Positions 24,842 to 37,407 of a stretch of 64,000 bases of DNA are shown here, in pieces. The translations under genes were made by a program, and so were the position numbers. Source of the stretch: Geosiphon pyriformis. Lineage: Eukaryota; Glomeromycota; Glomeromycetes; Archaeosporales; Geosiphonaceae. Under the pieces are notes generated by a model, which did no database searches, was not told the origin of the DNA, and was given only the letters and a program-made list of their open reading frames with translations. The stretch's first letter is position 1. Each line of letters begins with the position of its first letter. The stretch lies in contig JAAOMT010000760.1 of assembly GCA_016748015.1 (NCBI GenBank), forward strand, positions 474,779 through 538,778. Reading direction: 5' to 3'.

Positions 24842-26289
24842 TTATTTAAAACTCAATTAGGGCAAAATAAATATTGATTTAAATTTCGATTTTCTTAATA
24901 TTCTAATTGAATTTCTAAAAATAATTATAAAATGTATTTTTGTTAAAATATTTTACGGTTTTTGACAAATAACTTGAATAAGTATCACAATATTGTAATT
25001 TTCAAAATATAACTATTGGTTTTTAATGTATTTACAATATAAAAATTTGTACATTTTTAAGATTCCAAAATATTGTTTACATAAATATAAAATTGTTGAT
25101 AGTATTTAAAAATTACAATTGTTATTTTTATATAATCGTTATTAGTGTATTAATCTTGAAAAAAAATAAAAGTTTTTTTAATAACTTAAAATATTAAATC
25201 TGTGTTTATTTTTAATTACTGGTGTTTGTGAAAATAACTAATTTTTGTTCTAATGATTTTTGTATAATTGTATGTTACAAAGTTTATAAAATTTGGTATT
25301 TTTTTTTTGTTAACAAATTTGATGTTTTTTTAGCAATTTTCAACTGTGTAATATTTTAGATTTTAATTTAAAACCGAAAAATTACTTAGCAGTTTAAATT
25401 TTGAAGTTTAATAATTACAATTTGGTACGAAATCTAAAACTATGTTGATTTTAGTTAAAAAATTCCAAAGTTTTTAATTGCAATAAGAAAAAAGTTGATT
25501 TTAAACAAAAATTTTTTTTAAATATTAAAAATTATAACCTATTAATTAATTCTAATAAATATAAATTTTTTAAAAAAATATTATTATTTCAAGTCTAATA
25601 TAATTAGTTTTGAAAAATATTTTAAAATAAATATAAATTTTGACAAACAATTAAACATTTTTACAAATTCTTTATTATTATATAGTTTAAATGATACATA
25701 ATCTATTTATAAAATTTAATTTGTAAATCTTTACATATTAGATTATTAATAAAATAAAAATCAATATAGTTAAATAATTAATACAAAAGTTAATTAATAA
25801 TAGAAATTAAAAATAATTTTATAATAATTTTGGTTTAATTTTTAATTTATTAATATTGTAAAATTATTTTTAGTATTTGATTATTAATTATTGTAAATTA
25901 TTTTAATACTTTTATGTAATTTTAATGATTTATTTATTTTGCCAATATGCTAATCTGTTAATTTATCACATGTTTTTGTAATTTAAAAAATTTTGCTGGA
26001 GTTTTTTGGTTATTTTAATAATTCAATAAAATACACTGCTGTTTTTGGCTAACTTTGTTTATTTTACAATATAAATTTTTAATAATTAATAATAGTTTAT
26101 TTAAATAATACAAATATTTATTTATTAATATTTGAGTCTAATTTTTAATATATCCAAAATATTTGAAAGACTATAAAAAGCATAAAAAATTAAATAATGT
26201 TATTTTAAAAAAAATTGGTATTTTAAGTTATATTATTAGCCAAATTTAACTTAAAAATTTTTTATTTTGTTTCTTAAAACCAAAAAAAA
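24842..26289. other. AT-rich gene-free stretch
   Basis: A/T-rich spacer between two LINE copies. No open frame or recognisable repeat was seen. Confidence 0.5.
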
Positions 26290-26430
26290 ACTTCTTTCTC
26301 TCCTTCGTCCAAAATTTCCAAAAAAGAGTCAAAGTTTTTTGAAAAAAAAGTTATTTTCACAATTCAGTATGATAAATCCAAACTCTTTATTTTTGATTAC
26401 GAGGCCACTGTTGGCTGTAGTATTGCTGTT

Positions 26431-28237
26431 ATGAAAAAGGCTGCTAAAGTTTCTGGCTCTAATGATGGCTTCAAACCTGTTCTTCCAAGGAAAAGGAGGA
26501 GAGGTGGTGCTCTAGAAGATGGTTCTAGTGGTGAGATTATTGGTACTAAGGTTTAGAATAGTCATTTATGGGGTTCAGAAACCGGCAATACCACTGAGTT
26601 TGATAGTGTTAATATGGAGGAAAAATGTCTGGTGGAAGAAACTAGCTTTAGGCAAGAAAGTGGGGAAGAATCTGGTGGTGTTAATACTGATATGATGCCT
26701 AAGGGTCCCAAAAAGATTGTTACCAAGTGTATCCTTGGGAAGCCTCTTGGCACTATTAACTTCAGCATGGAAAATGATGATGATGATGATATTTTGGATG
26801 GGTTACTCACTCTCCCTCCCCCCTTTTCTCTCAGACATATGGTGCAGGTCTCGGTCAGGAAATCTTTTGCTCTAAATATTAATCTTGGAGTGGTTGCTAA
26901 CAAGTCATCTTAAAAGAAATTAGCTTATGTTAGAAAAATTTTTTCTGGTGTGAATGGTTTTGGGGGGGCCTCTACCCCCTCAAAATTTGGTGGTATTATT
27001 CGGGCGTCTTTTATTTCTGAAAAGGCAATGATGGCAGTGGCAAAAATGACAAATGATCATGGTGTTATGGTAAACACCAATCTCAAGCACTCTAGAGACA
27101 ATTGTACAAATCGAGTTATTGTGTTGAAAAAAATTCCAGTGCGAACTTCTGTGGAAGCTGTGCATGCTGTGGTGTCTAAATTTGGGAAGATTAAGATAAT
27201 CAAAATACAGTTGGTGGGTTTGTGGCAGAAGGCAATTGTTGAATTAGAAGATCAAACACAAGCTGATTTATTGGCTTTTAAGTAGTCTATTTTCATTGGG
27301 AAAGATGCAGTTTGTGTGGCCAGAGCTGATATTAACAAACAATCATGGGATGCCAGAGATAGTTTTAGGACTTTACTACATACTCTCCTCATGGAAACCA
27401 CAGCTCATGATTTGTGGGACTTTATTGGTTCTATCAGTGAGAAAATTTGCTTTATTGATTGCAATCTCTCGAATTATTCTCATGTCCATTGCATCTCTGT
27501 GTGTTTTAATTCTAAATTAGATCTGGTTAATGCAATAGCAGTAACTCTGGTTATAAAGGGTGTTGGTCTCCGCTGGTCTCATTTTTCTTTGGTGTCATGT
27601 GTGGTTTGCAAGAATTTTGGTCATACATCTCTTAGTTGTAGGTTTGTCAAGAATGCTGCATTTTTGAATGGCAGAAAGGCTGTCTTTTCAGCTCAGGACC
27701 AGCTCAGGCTGGTGAGGATTTACGCAAAAAAATCTGCTCCCATCTCCTGTCCCCTGGCATTTGGTGGTAAAACTTGGGTGTCAGTTGTTGATGCTTCTTC
27801 TGCTCTCTTTCTCTCTAGTAGCAAGTCACAATTTGGTTCCATTATTAATGGTGAACCTCTTCCTTCTGTTGTAGGTAAATTGGAAGAATGTCTAGTCAGT
27901 ATTGAAAGCAGTCTCGTCAGTCTCGCAGAACAAATTAGTGAGTTGGCTAAGAGGTTGGATTCACTCATGCCGGCAGTTTCCCAGCCTAGCCCTGGATGTC
28001 AGCTGCTGGTAACCCCCCCCATTGCAGAATCCGAAGGGTGATATAGTGATGGGAACGGCTTTGGGTGAGACCACTAGTGATGAGACTGCTGCGATTGTGG
28101 ACTTATTGGTGTTCCCCCAAGTTACCAGGTTAGAAAATATGTTGGATGGACTCTCCAAATCTGTGTTAAGCTTGTTTGCTCGTTTTAAAAGTTTGGTTTT
28201 GGCTGGTGGTGCAAACTCTCAACTTTTTTCTCAATAA
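26431..28237 (+). pseudogene. LINE copy 2 ORF1 (gag-like), broken
   Basis: The likely start is the ATG at 26431, which opens a basic leader with a nuclear-signal-like PRKRRRGG. A TAG interrupts it at about 26554, the frame continues with acidic low-complexity sequence to 26913, and it resumes at 26950-27285 with the RRM-like VIVLKKIP ... FGKIKIIKIQLVG. It shifts frame again at 27316-28041. The zinc knuckle C-x2-C-x4-H-x4-C is intact at about 27598-27645 (CVVCKNFGHTSLSC). A run of eight C at about 28012-28019 marks the last frameshift before the end at 28237. The product would be an RNA-binding chaperone for LINE transcripts. Confidence 0.75.
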
Positions 28238-28251
28238 GTGAGCTTATTTAA

Positions 28252-31200
28252 AAGATTGCCACATGCAATGTTAGAGAAATGAATAATCCTGCAAAACAGG
28301 ATGACATTATTCATTGGCACTGTTACCAGTAGAATTTTAGCTATTAATTAGCATGAAATTTCCTTTATAATTCCTATCATTAATTAGCATATATTATTAT
28401 CGTTTCGAATTTCACTTATTATTTAATCAAATTAGCAATTATTTTCATTTAATTAATAACCCGATTTGGACCATAGAAATTGAGATGATCAATTTACACA
28501 ATACCCTGAACCATATAACATAGCAAAAATTCGCCGAAATTAATGAAAATTGGCCGAAATAATTCATAGTTCAGCGAAATAACTTGTAGTTCGCCGAAAT
28601 GTATCTTTAGTTCACCGAAATTCTAGAAAAGAGAAAAAGTGCAAGTTCAAAGACTAGTACTACAACAAGTTGTATAAAAGAAGAGCTTCTCTCTTCAAGA
28701 AAATATATCTTCTTATAGTATCTTACCATAGTAACTTACTTCAAATATCTTAATTGGAACAAATCACCTTTTACAAAATCAAATAAAAATTAAAATATTC
28801 GAAAACCAAATCCTTAAAATTATCACACTTGAAATTCCCTCAACACAACTAACATTTTGAAATTGATTAGCTACCAATTTCAGTAATCTGTTAGTGACTC
28901 CAGGCCTGGATAGAAAACGTTTCCTTGACAAAATTCTATTTCTTTACGTTTCTTTTATTTTTCTCTTTCTTTTCTTATCATAATCATTTGGGTAGCCTAC
29001 AGACGAGATTCCTGTAGAAGAGTTGACTTTCACAGCAAAGTAACTACACATTTTTAGTGAGCTTCCAGACGAGCAATTCCTGGGAAAGAGTTGACGTTTA
29101 CTACAACGTAATTACATAAAGTAACTGGCACGGAATTGGCCATTTCACTTATAAGCCCAGCGATTCAAATTATAGGAGATAATTTGAAGATAAATTCAGT
29201 TACTGGAGGTTCAACCACATCCAAAAAACGTGAATTCACAGCAAACAAGCATCAACAACATTTAAAAAAAGAGACCAAAAACCTCCGGTAACAGCACAAT
29301 GACATGAACAATTTGATTTCAATTTTCACAAAAACAAAGTTAAAGGGGAGAATTCGTCCCTGGATTATCAACAAATTTGATGGTGTAAGGGTGTTTACCT
29401 CTGGCTTGAATTCTGGTTATCTGGGTGCTAATGTTGTGATCGTCATGAATTCTTCTTTGGCGAGACATGTGTGCAAGGTTTCTGAAATGCTTGGTCGGCT
29501 CCTATCTATCAAGTTGCTGTTCAAGAATAAACTTTCAGTATCAATTTTGGGGCTTTATGTAGATGCTTCATTGGTAGTTTGGTTTTCTCAGGCTGGTGAG
29601 ATTAACTCTTTCATCACAAAGGCTGTTAATGAATCTTCTTTCGTCATTCTTGGGAGTAATTTCAATGAAAATGGTTTGCATAAAAGTGCGAGTTTTAAGA
29701 AGTGCCTCAATTTGGGGCTAGTCAACTCTCTGTCAGGTAGTCCAGTTGTGAAAAGTCCTACGTAGGAGAATTCAAGAGGTGTAAAGAAGACTATTGATTA
29801 CATGTTTGTTTCCTCAAGTCTGGTCAGTGCGATCATACATCATGATGTTTTGAAGGTTGGCAAATATTATGACACAGATCACCAGGCCATTTCTGTGTCC
29901 ATAGGCTTGGGTGGGCTTTTGGATGCGCAATTGAATTCTCTTTATAAACAGGCAAATAAGGATTATTGGAAGTTCGATTTTAAGGGTGCTGATAGGGTTA
30001 GATGAGACGATTTTAAAGATGTCACGTTGGCCAACACTATGATGTTGTCAGATAAGTTCACCACCTCCATGCAGTTTTCAGACTTGGATGCAATGTGAGA
30101 TATTGTTCGCAAGATATTGGTTTTTTTAGCTAACAAAGTGTTTAAGAAAAAGTGGTTCAAGGGCTTTGATAATGTTTTCACCAAAGAAACTTCGAGGTTT
30201 CACAAATTGGAGCTTTTGGTTTCCAAGATTGTCAAGGTCTCACGTGAGGAGTGCATTGCAAATTTTGAGTCTCTTATGAGACGTTGGGTTTCTTTGGATA
30301 ATGTTAGGGCTTCAGTTGTGCAGAGTTTAGTGAATTCTAGTGCTGGCGCTAATGATGTTCGTTCTGTTCTCTTTAGTGCTAGGAGATCTTATTGCACGTC
30401 CAAGCTCGCTAAGTTTTTGAAAGCTAAAGAAACAAACATCAGGTCTGCTATAAATAAGAGGATGGAGAATTTTGAGGTGGATAAAGATCACATGATTAGA
30501 AGTGTGCTGGAACAACTCTTCCACAAGGTGGTTTTGGATCATTTGGTCATGGGTGATGAGTTGATTTTTGAGCCTGATTTGGTAAAATCTAATATAGACG
30601 ATATTATGGAAAGTTGGACCAGAAAGCAGTTGGTGGTTGATGATGTCTCTGATACTTGGTCTCGTCAGTACTAATCTTTAGACTACGTTTTTGATGAGGC
30701 TTTCTCTGGAGTAATATGTACGATTGATTTTGATGAGTTGCATCATGTGGTTTCTAATCTGCCTGATAACAAAGCTGCTGGTCTTTCAGGTATCTCTAAT
30801 GAACTATAGAAACATTGTGATGAGTCAGTTTTGGGTTTGCTTCTGGTTCTGTTGAATTTTTGTCTATCTTGTGAATCAGTATCTGGTCTTTAAAGAGAGG
30901 CTTGGGTTTCAATAATTCCCAAGCCCTATAAATGGGAGGGTGTTCTCACAAATACTCATCCTATTGCTTTGATCGAAACTGCCTGCAAAATTCTCTCCAA
31001 GATTCTTTCAGACAGGATCTCACTGGCTTGCAGCTCTTATGATGTCTTACGTGGTAACAATTTTTCAGTTTTAAAAGGTACAGCAACTCAGTCACCTATT
31101 TTTGCTATTGGTTCAGTTGTTGAAAATGCTCTGGAGAAGAACCAGGAGCTCTGGTTGGTTTTGCAGAACATGCAAAAAGCTTATGATTTGGTTGGCTGGG

Positions 31201-33889
31201 AACACCTTGAGAAGAGTTTGGTCAGAATTAAGATGTGCAGCAAATTTATTCAGTTTTTTGGCAGTGTTCATAAGAATTGCACCAACCGAGTAATGACAAA
31301 TTTCGGTTTAACGGATGGCTATCATGTGCACAATGGTCTGGATCAAGGAGAGGTTTTTTCTCTACTTCTGTGGCATATATTTTATGACCCTCTATTGTGT
31401 GAAGTCAAGCATCAAGGAAATGTGTGTGGGTATAAGTTGAATTCTCATTTTGTGTTTAAAAGTGGTCGTATTGAATCTTAGGCTGGGCTATCTTCTTTTT
31501 TTGCTGCTGGTGCTTTTGTCGATGATACAATCTGAGTTGATAGTAGTCAAAGTGCTATTCAACATATTCTCAATATAGCTAGCAAATTTTTTCATATTAA
31601 TGATATTTTAATCAATAATGACAAGACAGTAGCCATTTCCATCAATTATAGGATCAGCAATCCTTTTTTTTCCATCAGTAACTTGCCAATTTCCATTGCC
31701 AAAAAGGGTGAATCTCATCGGTACTTGGGTATTTTTCTCTCAACTAAGGGTTTTTCAAAGCCTAGTTTGGCTAAAGCAAATTCAAATGTTCATTTTTTCA
31801 CTAATCTGGTCTTGAGGAAAGCAGTTTTGAATAAGCAATTTTTGTATCTGATGTCAGCAGTTCTTTATTCTATAATCAGCTATAGGACGCAGTTCAGCTC
31901 AGTTCCTGTTGACATGTACAACAAGTGGAACACTCTGGTTTGCAAATGTTTGAAACTTAAATCCAGTCTCCCGTTGGATTTTCTTAGTGATACAATTCAC
32001 CATCCTTTCTTTTATGATTTAAAGTCTTTTTCACAGTGTCAGTCTGAAAGTAAAATTGCTTTCCTCATCAGTTTTGCAAACTCTATCAGGATTTTGGGGC
32101 ATATGTTCAGTTACAGATCTCATGACTTGCAAGTTTTGTGCTGGCAGCCTATTTATCTCTTGATCTCTCCTATTTGTATTCATGTCAGTGTTTCTAATAA
32201 TTTCTTGGCTGGTGTGGTTTCTATCCTTCTTGACTGCAAGCTGTTTTTGGGTGGTTCTTTGGCCAGTGCTTTCCAGTATCATGGTGGGGTTCTTATGTCT
32301 GTTGTTCTTGGCGAGTCTTTGTTTTTCAAGTTTTTGCCGTCCCTTCGGCATTATGGCATTGTCTTTGTGGACCAGCTTTGGAATCACTGTGGTGGTGTCT
32401 TTAGCTGGCTCATCTTTAAGTGATAAAAGAGACTGGATCCTCGTGGTCCAGTCTCTGAGTGGTTAAATGTTCAGTCAAGTTTCTTGTGGCCTCCCATTCT
32501 TCTCCTTCGGTTTCAGTTGGTGTTGGTCCTGTAAACATTTGTGGTTTTGATGATTTTGTGTCTGTATGTGATTGTTTTTCTTGGGTTAATGCTGATAGTT
32601 TGTCTGTGTATATGGATGAGTCGTTAAAAAACTTGGGCATGACTGGTTGTAGAGCTGGGACTGCTGCCTTTTTTGAGAACATTAACTTGGGTTTGGATAT
32701 TAGTATTCGGGGTTTGGTGTCATCTACTTTGGCAGAATTACAGACTATAACGTTGGCTCTGAAGTGTGTACCTGTGGCTCACTCTGTTTGTCTGTTTTCA
32801 GACAATCAGACAGTCTTGGATGCCTACATGTCAGAGGTTGACTTGGTGTATCCTAACTTTTGCAATTGGTGCTGGGTCAAGTGCCAGCATATTAGGAATG
32901 TTATTTGCAATAAGAATTTGAAAGTTAGTTGGCACAAAGTAAAGGGTCACTCTGGTGTATCAAAGAATGATCAAGCCAACAGCATTGCTGATGCTGTGAC
33001 TCTCTATGATTGGTTTTTCCCTCTTCATGTTGATAAACGTTTTTTGTTGGCAGATAATGGTATTGTGTCTGGTAATTCTAGTCACTTTGTTCGAGACATT
33101 TTTCATGCTGTTTGTTGGGCGCATTGGGAGGTCAGTTCCGGTTCTGAGTTTCTACCTAGAAATTTGCACTTGGATGTTGATTGGCCTAGTTCTTTTAGAG
33201 TTTGGCACCCTGATTCGCATATGGCAACAGGTTTCACCAGCAGGTGCACCACTGACATTTGTACTTACTTAATGAAGACTTTGCACCATCAGCTTCCCAT
33301 GGCTGTTTGAAAGTGCGTTTATGATAGATGTTATCTTAGTGTTCTGTGTCTGTATTGTGGTGAGGTGAAGGTGTCTGATCATGTGTTTTCTTGTGTAATT
33401 GATAATTCAGCTCATCATCAAGTTTTGGAATCCTGTATGTCTTTTTGGAAAACAATTTCTGGTCTTTTCCTCTCTTCTTTTAGTGTATTGCAGCTGCTGT
33501 CGACCTGTGCTTCAGATTTTCTGGTGTTTTCAGCTCTTTACAAGGGTTTTGTTTTCAGAGAATGGTTTCGGGAGGCTGTTTCCATCTTCCATGATCCCGA
33601 GGTCACTGGTGTCAAGATTACTGAATTTGTATGCTCTCTTTGTGTCACTTTTAGGAATGACATTTGGTTGGTTTGTGCCAAGTATCGCACATACATGGAA
33701 AAGAATGGTCTGATCTCGGTGGATGGCTCGATTCCTGTCTCAGTTTCTGGTTTGGTTTCGAGGTTCTCGAGTGGTGTGATTAAATTGCTTGGTATTGCTG
33801 AAGCTTTTGGTGTCTGTTTTGGTTTTTGCAAATCTTGTTCGTTTTTCTCAAGTATTGGTGACTCGGTTTCTGTTAATATAGATGTGTAG
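28252..33889 (+). pseudogene. LINE copy 2 ORF2 (endonuclease, RT, RNase H), broken
   Basis: The endonuclease begins near 28252 with a TCNVRE..N..AKQ.DII block. It is cut by the solo LTR and continues at 29298-30005 with TKTKL, a degenerate GSNFN, IDYMF and TDH. The reverse transcriptase (about 30117-31640) keeps an IPKPY block, KAYDLVGW, a QGEVFSLL motif B and FVDD in motif C. RNase H (about 32459-33040) keeps an active-site-like MDES (usually DGS), AELQ, FSDNQ and WHKVKGHSG. The CCHC zinc motif (C-x2-C ... SDHVFSC) lies near 33345-33395. In-frame stops occur for example at 30001, 30673, 30807 and 31480. Confidence 0.8.
28321..29293 (+). mobile_element. Solo LTR in LINE endonuclease, TG..CA ends, 4-bp TSD
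   Basis: The 973-bp element runs from TGTTACC to GGTAACA, a perfect 7-bp terminal inverted repeat, and is flanked by GCAC at 28317-28320 and 29294-29297. It interrupts the endonuclease exactly where copy 1 reads through. From 5' to 3' it has five units of about 20 bp with core TTCGCCGAAAT (28527-28615), TATAAAAG at 28673, a GAAGAG/CTCTTC hairpin just after it, two related blocks of about 70 bp with internal stems (28990-29125), and a 13-bp inverted pair close to the 3' end. No coding frame is present. It probably arose by LTR-LTR recombination of an unseen LTR retrotransposon. Confidence 0.85.
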
Positions 33890-34030
33890 TGTTGTCCTGA
33901 CTGGCTTGAGTGGCTGGTCATGTGTAGAAAGTACATGATTCACACTTAGTTTAGATCATTTCTTTGATGTATAGTTTTAAGTTGCATTTGAATCTCGCTC
34001 GTTAAATATAAAAAAAAAAAAAAAAACCAA

Positions 34031-35390
34031 AAAACTTTTAAAATAACAGAATTTGGTTAATATTAAAAACAAAATACTTAAGCCAACAAAAAAACTATAC
34101 AATACCACAATAATTATTTAGATTTTTAAATATTTTTAATAATATATTTTTAAATCAAATTTATATTTATTATTATTAATATTAAACTTAAATACAAATA
34201 AGTTTTATGTCATTTAATTAAATAAAATTAACATACATTTGTTAATTACTAATTATAAAGTTAAAAATCTACAATAATATTAACAACTATTTAAAAATAC
34301 TTATAATATTAATAAAACTATTTTTCAACAACCAATTAATACAATATTTTATACAAGGCACTAATTAAAATTCCAAAAAAAATAAAAATAATTAATTTTT
34401 TAGTAAAAATTTATTTAACTTTTTAACAAAATAAAAATTAACAAATTACAATTATTTATAATTAAAATTTTTAAGCTTGACAAAAAAAACATGTCTTTAA
34501 TTATAAAGTTTTTTTTACACAACATCAAAATTAAATAAATAATTTAATCCAAAATAAATAACCTGTTTTGTATATATTAAATTTTAAACAACAAGTTACA
34601 CAAACTAAACCTTGATAATATTTTAAAAAAAGTAGCACATAATAAAATATTTACTAAAAATAGTTTATAATTTAAAAATATCTTTTTTAAAAACAAAAAC
34701 TTTAATATTGTTTTGAAAAACTAAAAAGCAATTATATTTTAATTTATATATATATATTTTTTCTTATTTAAAGCTTAAACAAAAACTGAATGAATCTTAG
34801 TTTAAAAATTATTAAAAAACAAATTATAAAAACAATAGCTAAATTGACAAATATTTATTACAAATTATTTAACACTTATAAAAATGCTTTATAAAACTTT
34901 ACAAAACAATAGTTAAAAATTTAACAACTTTATAAACTTAAAATTCAAATATTTTTAGCATAATAACATTAATAATAATACTTAAAATTTGACAGAGCTC
35001 AGTTTTTTAAAAAATTATGTTATTAATTAAAATTTGAAACAAAAATTAACATAAAAATATGTTTAATTTTTATTAATGTTTATATTCTATATTAATTGTA
35101 TCTGATTTTCATATTATTAATTTGCAACTTACAAGTATAAACTAGATGCTATAAATTATTTTAAATTATATAACAATAAAATTTTTGAATAATTTAAATA
35201 AAATTTGCAAAAATACTTTATAGTTTCTTAATTTTTATTTTTATTTTATAACTTGAAATAAAATTGTTTAAAAAATGTATAAAAAAACGCTTACCTTTTT
35301 TTAAGAAATATATTTAAAAATAGTTAAAAAGTTTTAACACTTGTAATTAATACAATTTACTAAAACAAATCTTTTTTAATTTATTACATT
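34031..35390. other. AT-rich gene-free stretch
   Basis: A/T-rich DNA downstream of LINE copy 2, without open frames of useful length or recognisable repeats. Confidence 0.5.
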
Positions 35391-35610
35391 GCAAACCAAA
35401 AATTCTGAAGTTGATTAGCTACCAACTTGACTGAAATTAATTTTTTTAGATTTTTCAGGCCCAGAACAGTAATTATTTCACAAAATCAACTTCTTATTTT
35501 GAGAACAAATTTAAGTTATTGGAAGCTTGTAGTATATATTTATTACCAAAATTTTTGAATATTTAACAATAGCATTAGGACGGGAATTGGTAAAACTATT
35601 CTTAAAAATC
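35390..35610 (+). repeat. Possible distant fragment of the solo-LTR family
   Basis: The block TTGATTAGCTACCAACTTGA, followed by a tract reading CAGGCCCAGAACAG and later GGGAATTGGTAAAAC, recalls the middle and 3' part of the solo LTR (GATTAGCTACCAATTTCA ... CAGGCCTGGATAG ... GGAATTGGCC). The match is patchy, and it could belong to a related LTR family. Confidence 0.3.
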
Positions 35611-36004
35611 AATTGGTATTTTATACACATATGCAGTATACTTAATTATTATCGGAGTAAATTACATTATAAATTTATTATATTGTATTTATTTTCTGAT
35701 TAATAATTTTTGGTTTATTTATTTTAATTAAATAATATTTTATATTTTCAATATATATTGTCAATTCCAATGTTTTTTAAAAAAATAATTGGTATTTACG
35801 ATTTCAGCATTCATTGCCTTGAGCTGAATATAAAAATTTTCTTTTAAAAATACATCATAATCTCACCCAATTTGTAAGAACTCAAATACAACTATTATTA
35901 TCTAAATTTCTCAAATTTTATCTATATCTTTTACTTCTTTTAACAACAGCAATAAACATAATCATAACACTAATTTCTAATACTGATGTTAAATTTAATC
36001 ATAG

Positions 36005-37250
36005 CCGTGGAAGGAGCATCCAAGATCATCTCCTCAAAACTTGGATTTCAGAAAGGGCAAAACGTCGTTATGCTTGAACATTTATCGAGTAAAAAACCAC
36101 ATTATTGTAGACCTTGCAGGGGGTTTTTTGTGGGCATCCTCAATTCCATGACACGCACAGGTGTAAGAAATCTCAATGTCATTGCTTCCATAAACAAAGC
36201 CTCGAGGATTTGTTTCGATCACTGCAAAAGTGAGACCGATGAAATTTAAACAAATAAGTCAGTGATCGAAACCAATTTTACTATCAGACCTACCTTAATA
36301 CGCAGTGCCAAATTACACATATTAAGAACGTCATCTATCCTGTCCAGGAATTCTGGGAGCCGGGTGCTCCTAATTTCAGATACAGCAAAACATTGCCACC
36401 AAGAATATATAAAACGTCTGCTTGAACTTGATAGCCGAAGTCATTTATTCAGAATTGTACTTGCTTCTTGATAGATTCGATAGCTTTGTATCAGCTGGTC
36501 ACAAACCGTTTTCCAGATTGTTAATTTGATACTACAGGGAATTCTGAGCAACACCTTTTTCGACGCTACGAACGTAATCTGAAGGGTTGAAGGATATTAA
36601 ACTGTCAAATATAAGCACTTAGACATACACGTCGATCACTCCAAGACTGCTACAATTTGACTGTTCAACAGATCCTATACCGCTACTTTGCACCTTTCTT
36701 CAGCAGTTGTTCTAGTGTTTTTTACTTGCGTTGCGGGTGCTGATTCATCATCATTAGGGGTCTTATAGGGAGACCGGTAACTCCTTGACCGCGCGTGTGA
36801 CTAGAGAGCTGCCAATTATGCAATAAAAAGAAAATTACTCGGCACTTTCTTTGGCGCTACAATGCTGTATATGCAGGGAATCAAAATCTCACTGCCGAAA
36901 CTGGGAGATACCATGAACGGAGGGTCAAGAATCGGATAATACGTTGGACTGTTGGAGGAAGCAAGGAAGAATAAGAATTTCCACCAATCGTAAGTACATA
37001 CAATTATAAGCGACAGCAACAGTATATGCTTGCACCTTAAATATCCAAGTGAATTTTTTGCACCGATTCGATAAAATTTTTGATATCTATGAAGATTTCT
37101 TGTCCTCTGCAGTTTGTTTTCAGGCTCTGGGCATACATCCTCCTTTTCGGGGTCTACTCTTCCTGTTCTCGGGCTCTGCATGCTCTTGATCTTCTTCCCT
37201 TCAAGCTCATCAAAGTCATACGCATCCTTGGGGTGAGCAAATAAGGCCAA
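36005..37250 (-). CDS. Unresolved multi-exon gene, faint SPO11-like segment
   Basis: Coding-like stretches lie in series on the minus strand. The first (37250 to about 37040) opens with MALFAHPKDAYDFDELEG and is charged. A second (about 36783-36680) contains SRSYRSPYKTPNDDESA and TRTTAEERCK. Shorter pieces follow (about 36570-36525 with YVRSVEKGVAQNSL; about 36520-36450). A longer one (about 36435-36293) reads RRFIYSWWQCF and LDRIDDVLNMCNLALRIK, and another (about 36235-36130) contains ETNPRGFVYGSNDIEISYT. The last two recall the RDIYY ... DDI ... GLV.G region of SPO11/TOP6A, but the catalytic and VEKDA-like parts were not found. These may be one gene, two genes or a relic. Confidence 0.35.
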
Positions 37251-37407
37251 GCCACTAATTGTGACGTACAGGTTTTATCATTGGCTAATAGCTGAGATTA
37301 TCATATGATTTGATTTGTTAAATGATGATCCTTGATTTATTCAGCTCGCCCTTGTATCTCTCTTGTTCAACCATTATTGATACACCTTAGGCATTAGCTT
37401 TCCGAAA

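Larger units (their letters stand above)
26290..34030 (+). mobile_element. LINE copy 2, near full length, inactive, split by a solo LTR
   Basis: This plus-strand non-LTR retrotransposon is about 6.8 kb without the inserted LTR. It starts near CTTTCTCTCCTTCGTCC, which matches the start of copy 1, and ends after GCTCGTTAAATA in a run of about 20 A. Its domain order is the same as in copy 1. It is less decayed: the endonuclease and motif-C aspartates survive. Even so, stops and frameshifts interrupt both ORFs, several of them tryptophan codons turned into stops by single transitions. It is a member of a once-active family in this genome. Confidence 0.85.

Noticed and set aside
28321-29293. A MITE or SINE instead of a solo LTR
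   Set aside because: TG..CA ends, a promoter-like TATA box, 973-bp length and a 4-bp duplication fit an LTR better; no tRNA-like box or A-tail, and only 7-bp terminal inverted repeats.
32031-32387. Minus-strand 118-residue frame inside LINE copy 2
   Set aside because: Antisense shadow of the ORF2 region downstream of RT, which is coding on the plus strand by homology to copy 1.
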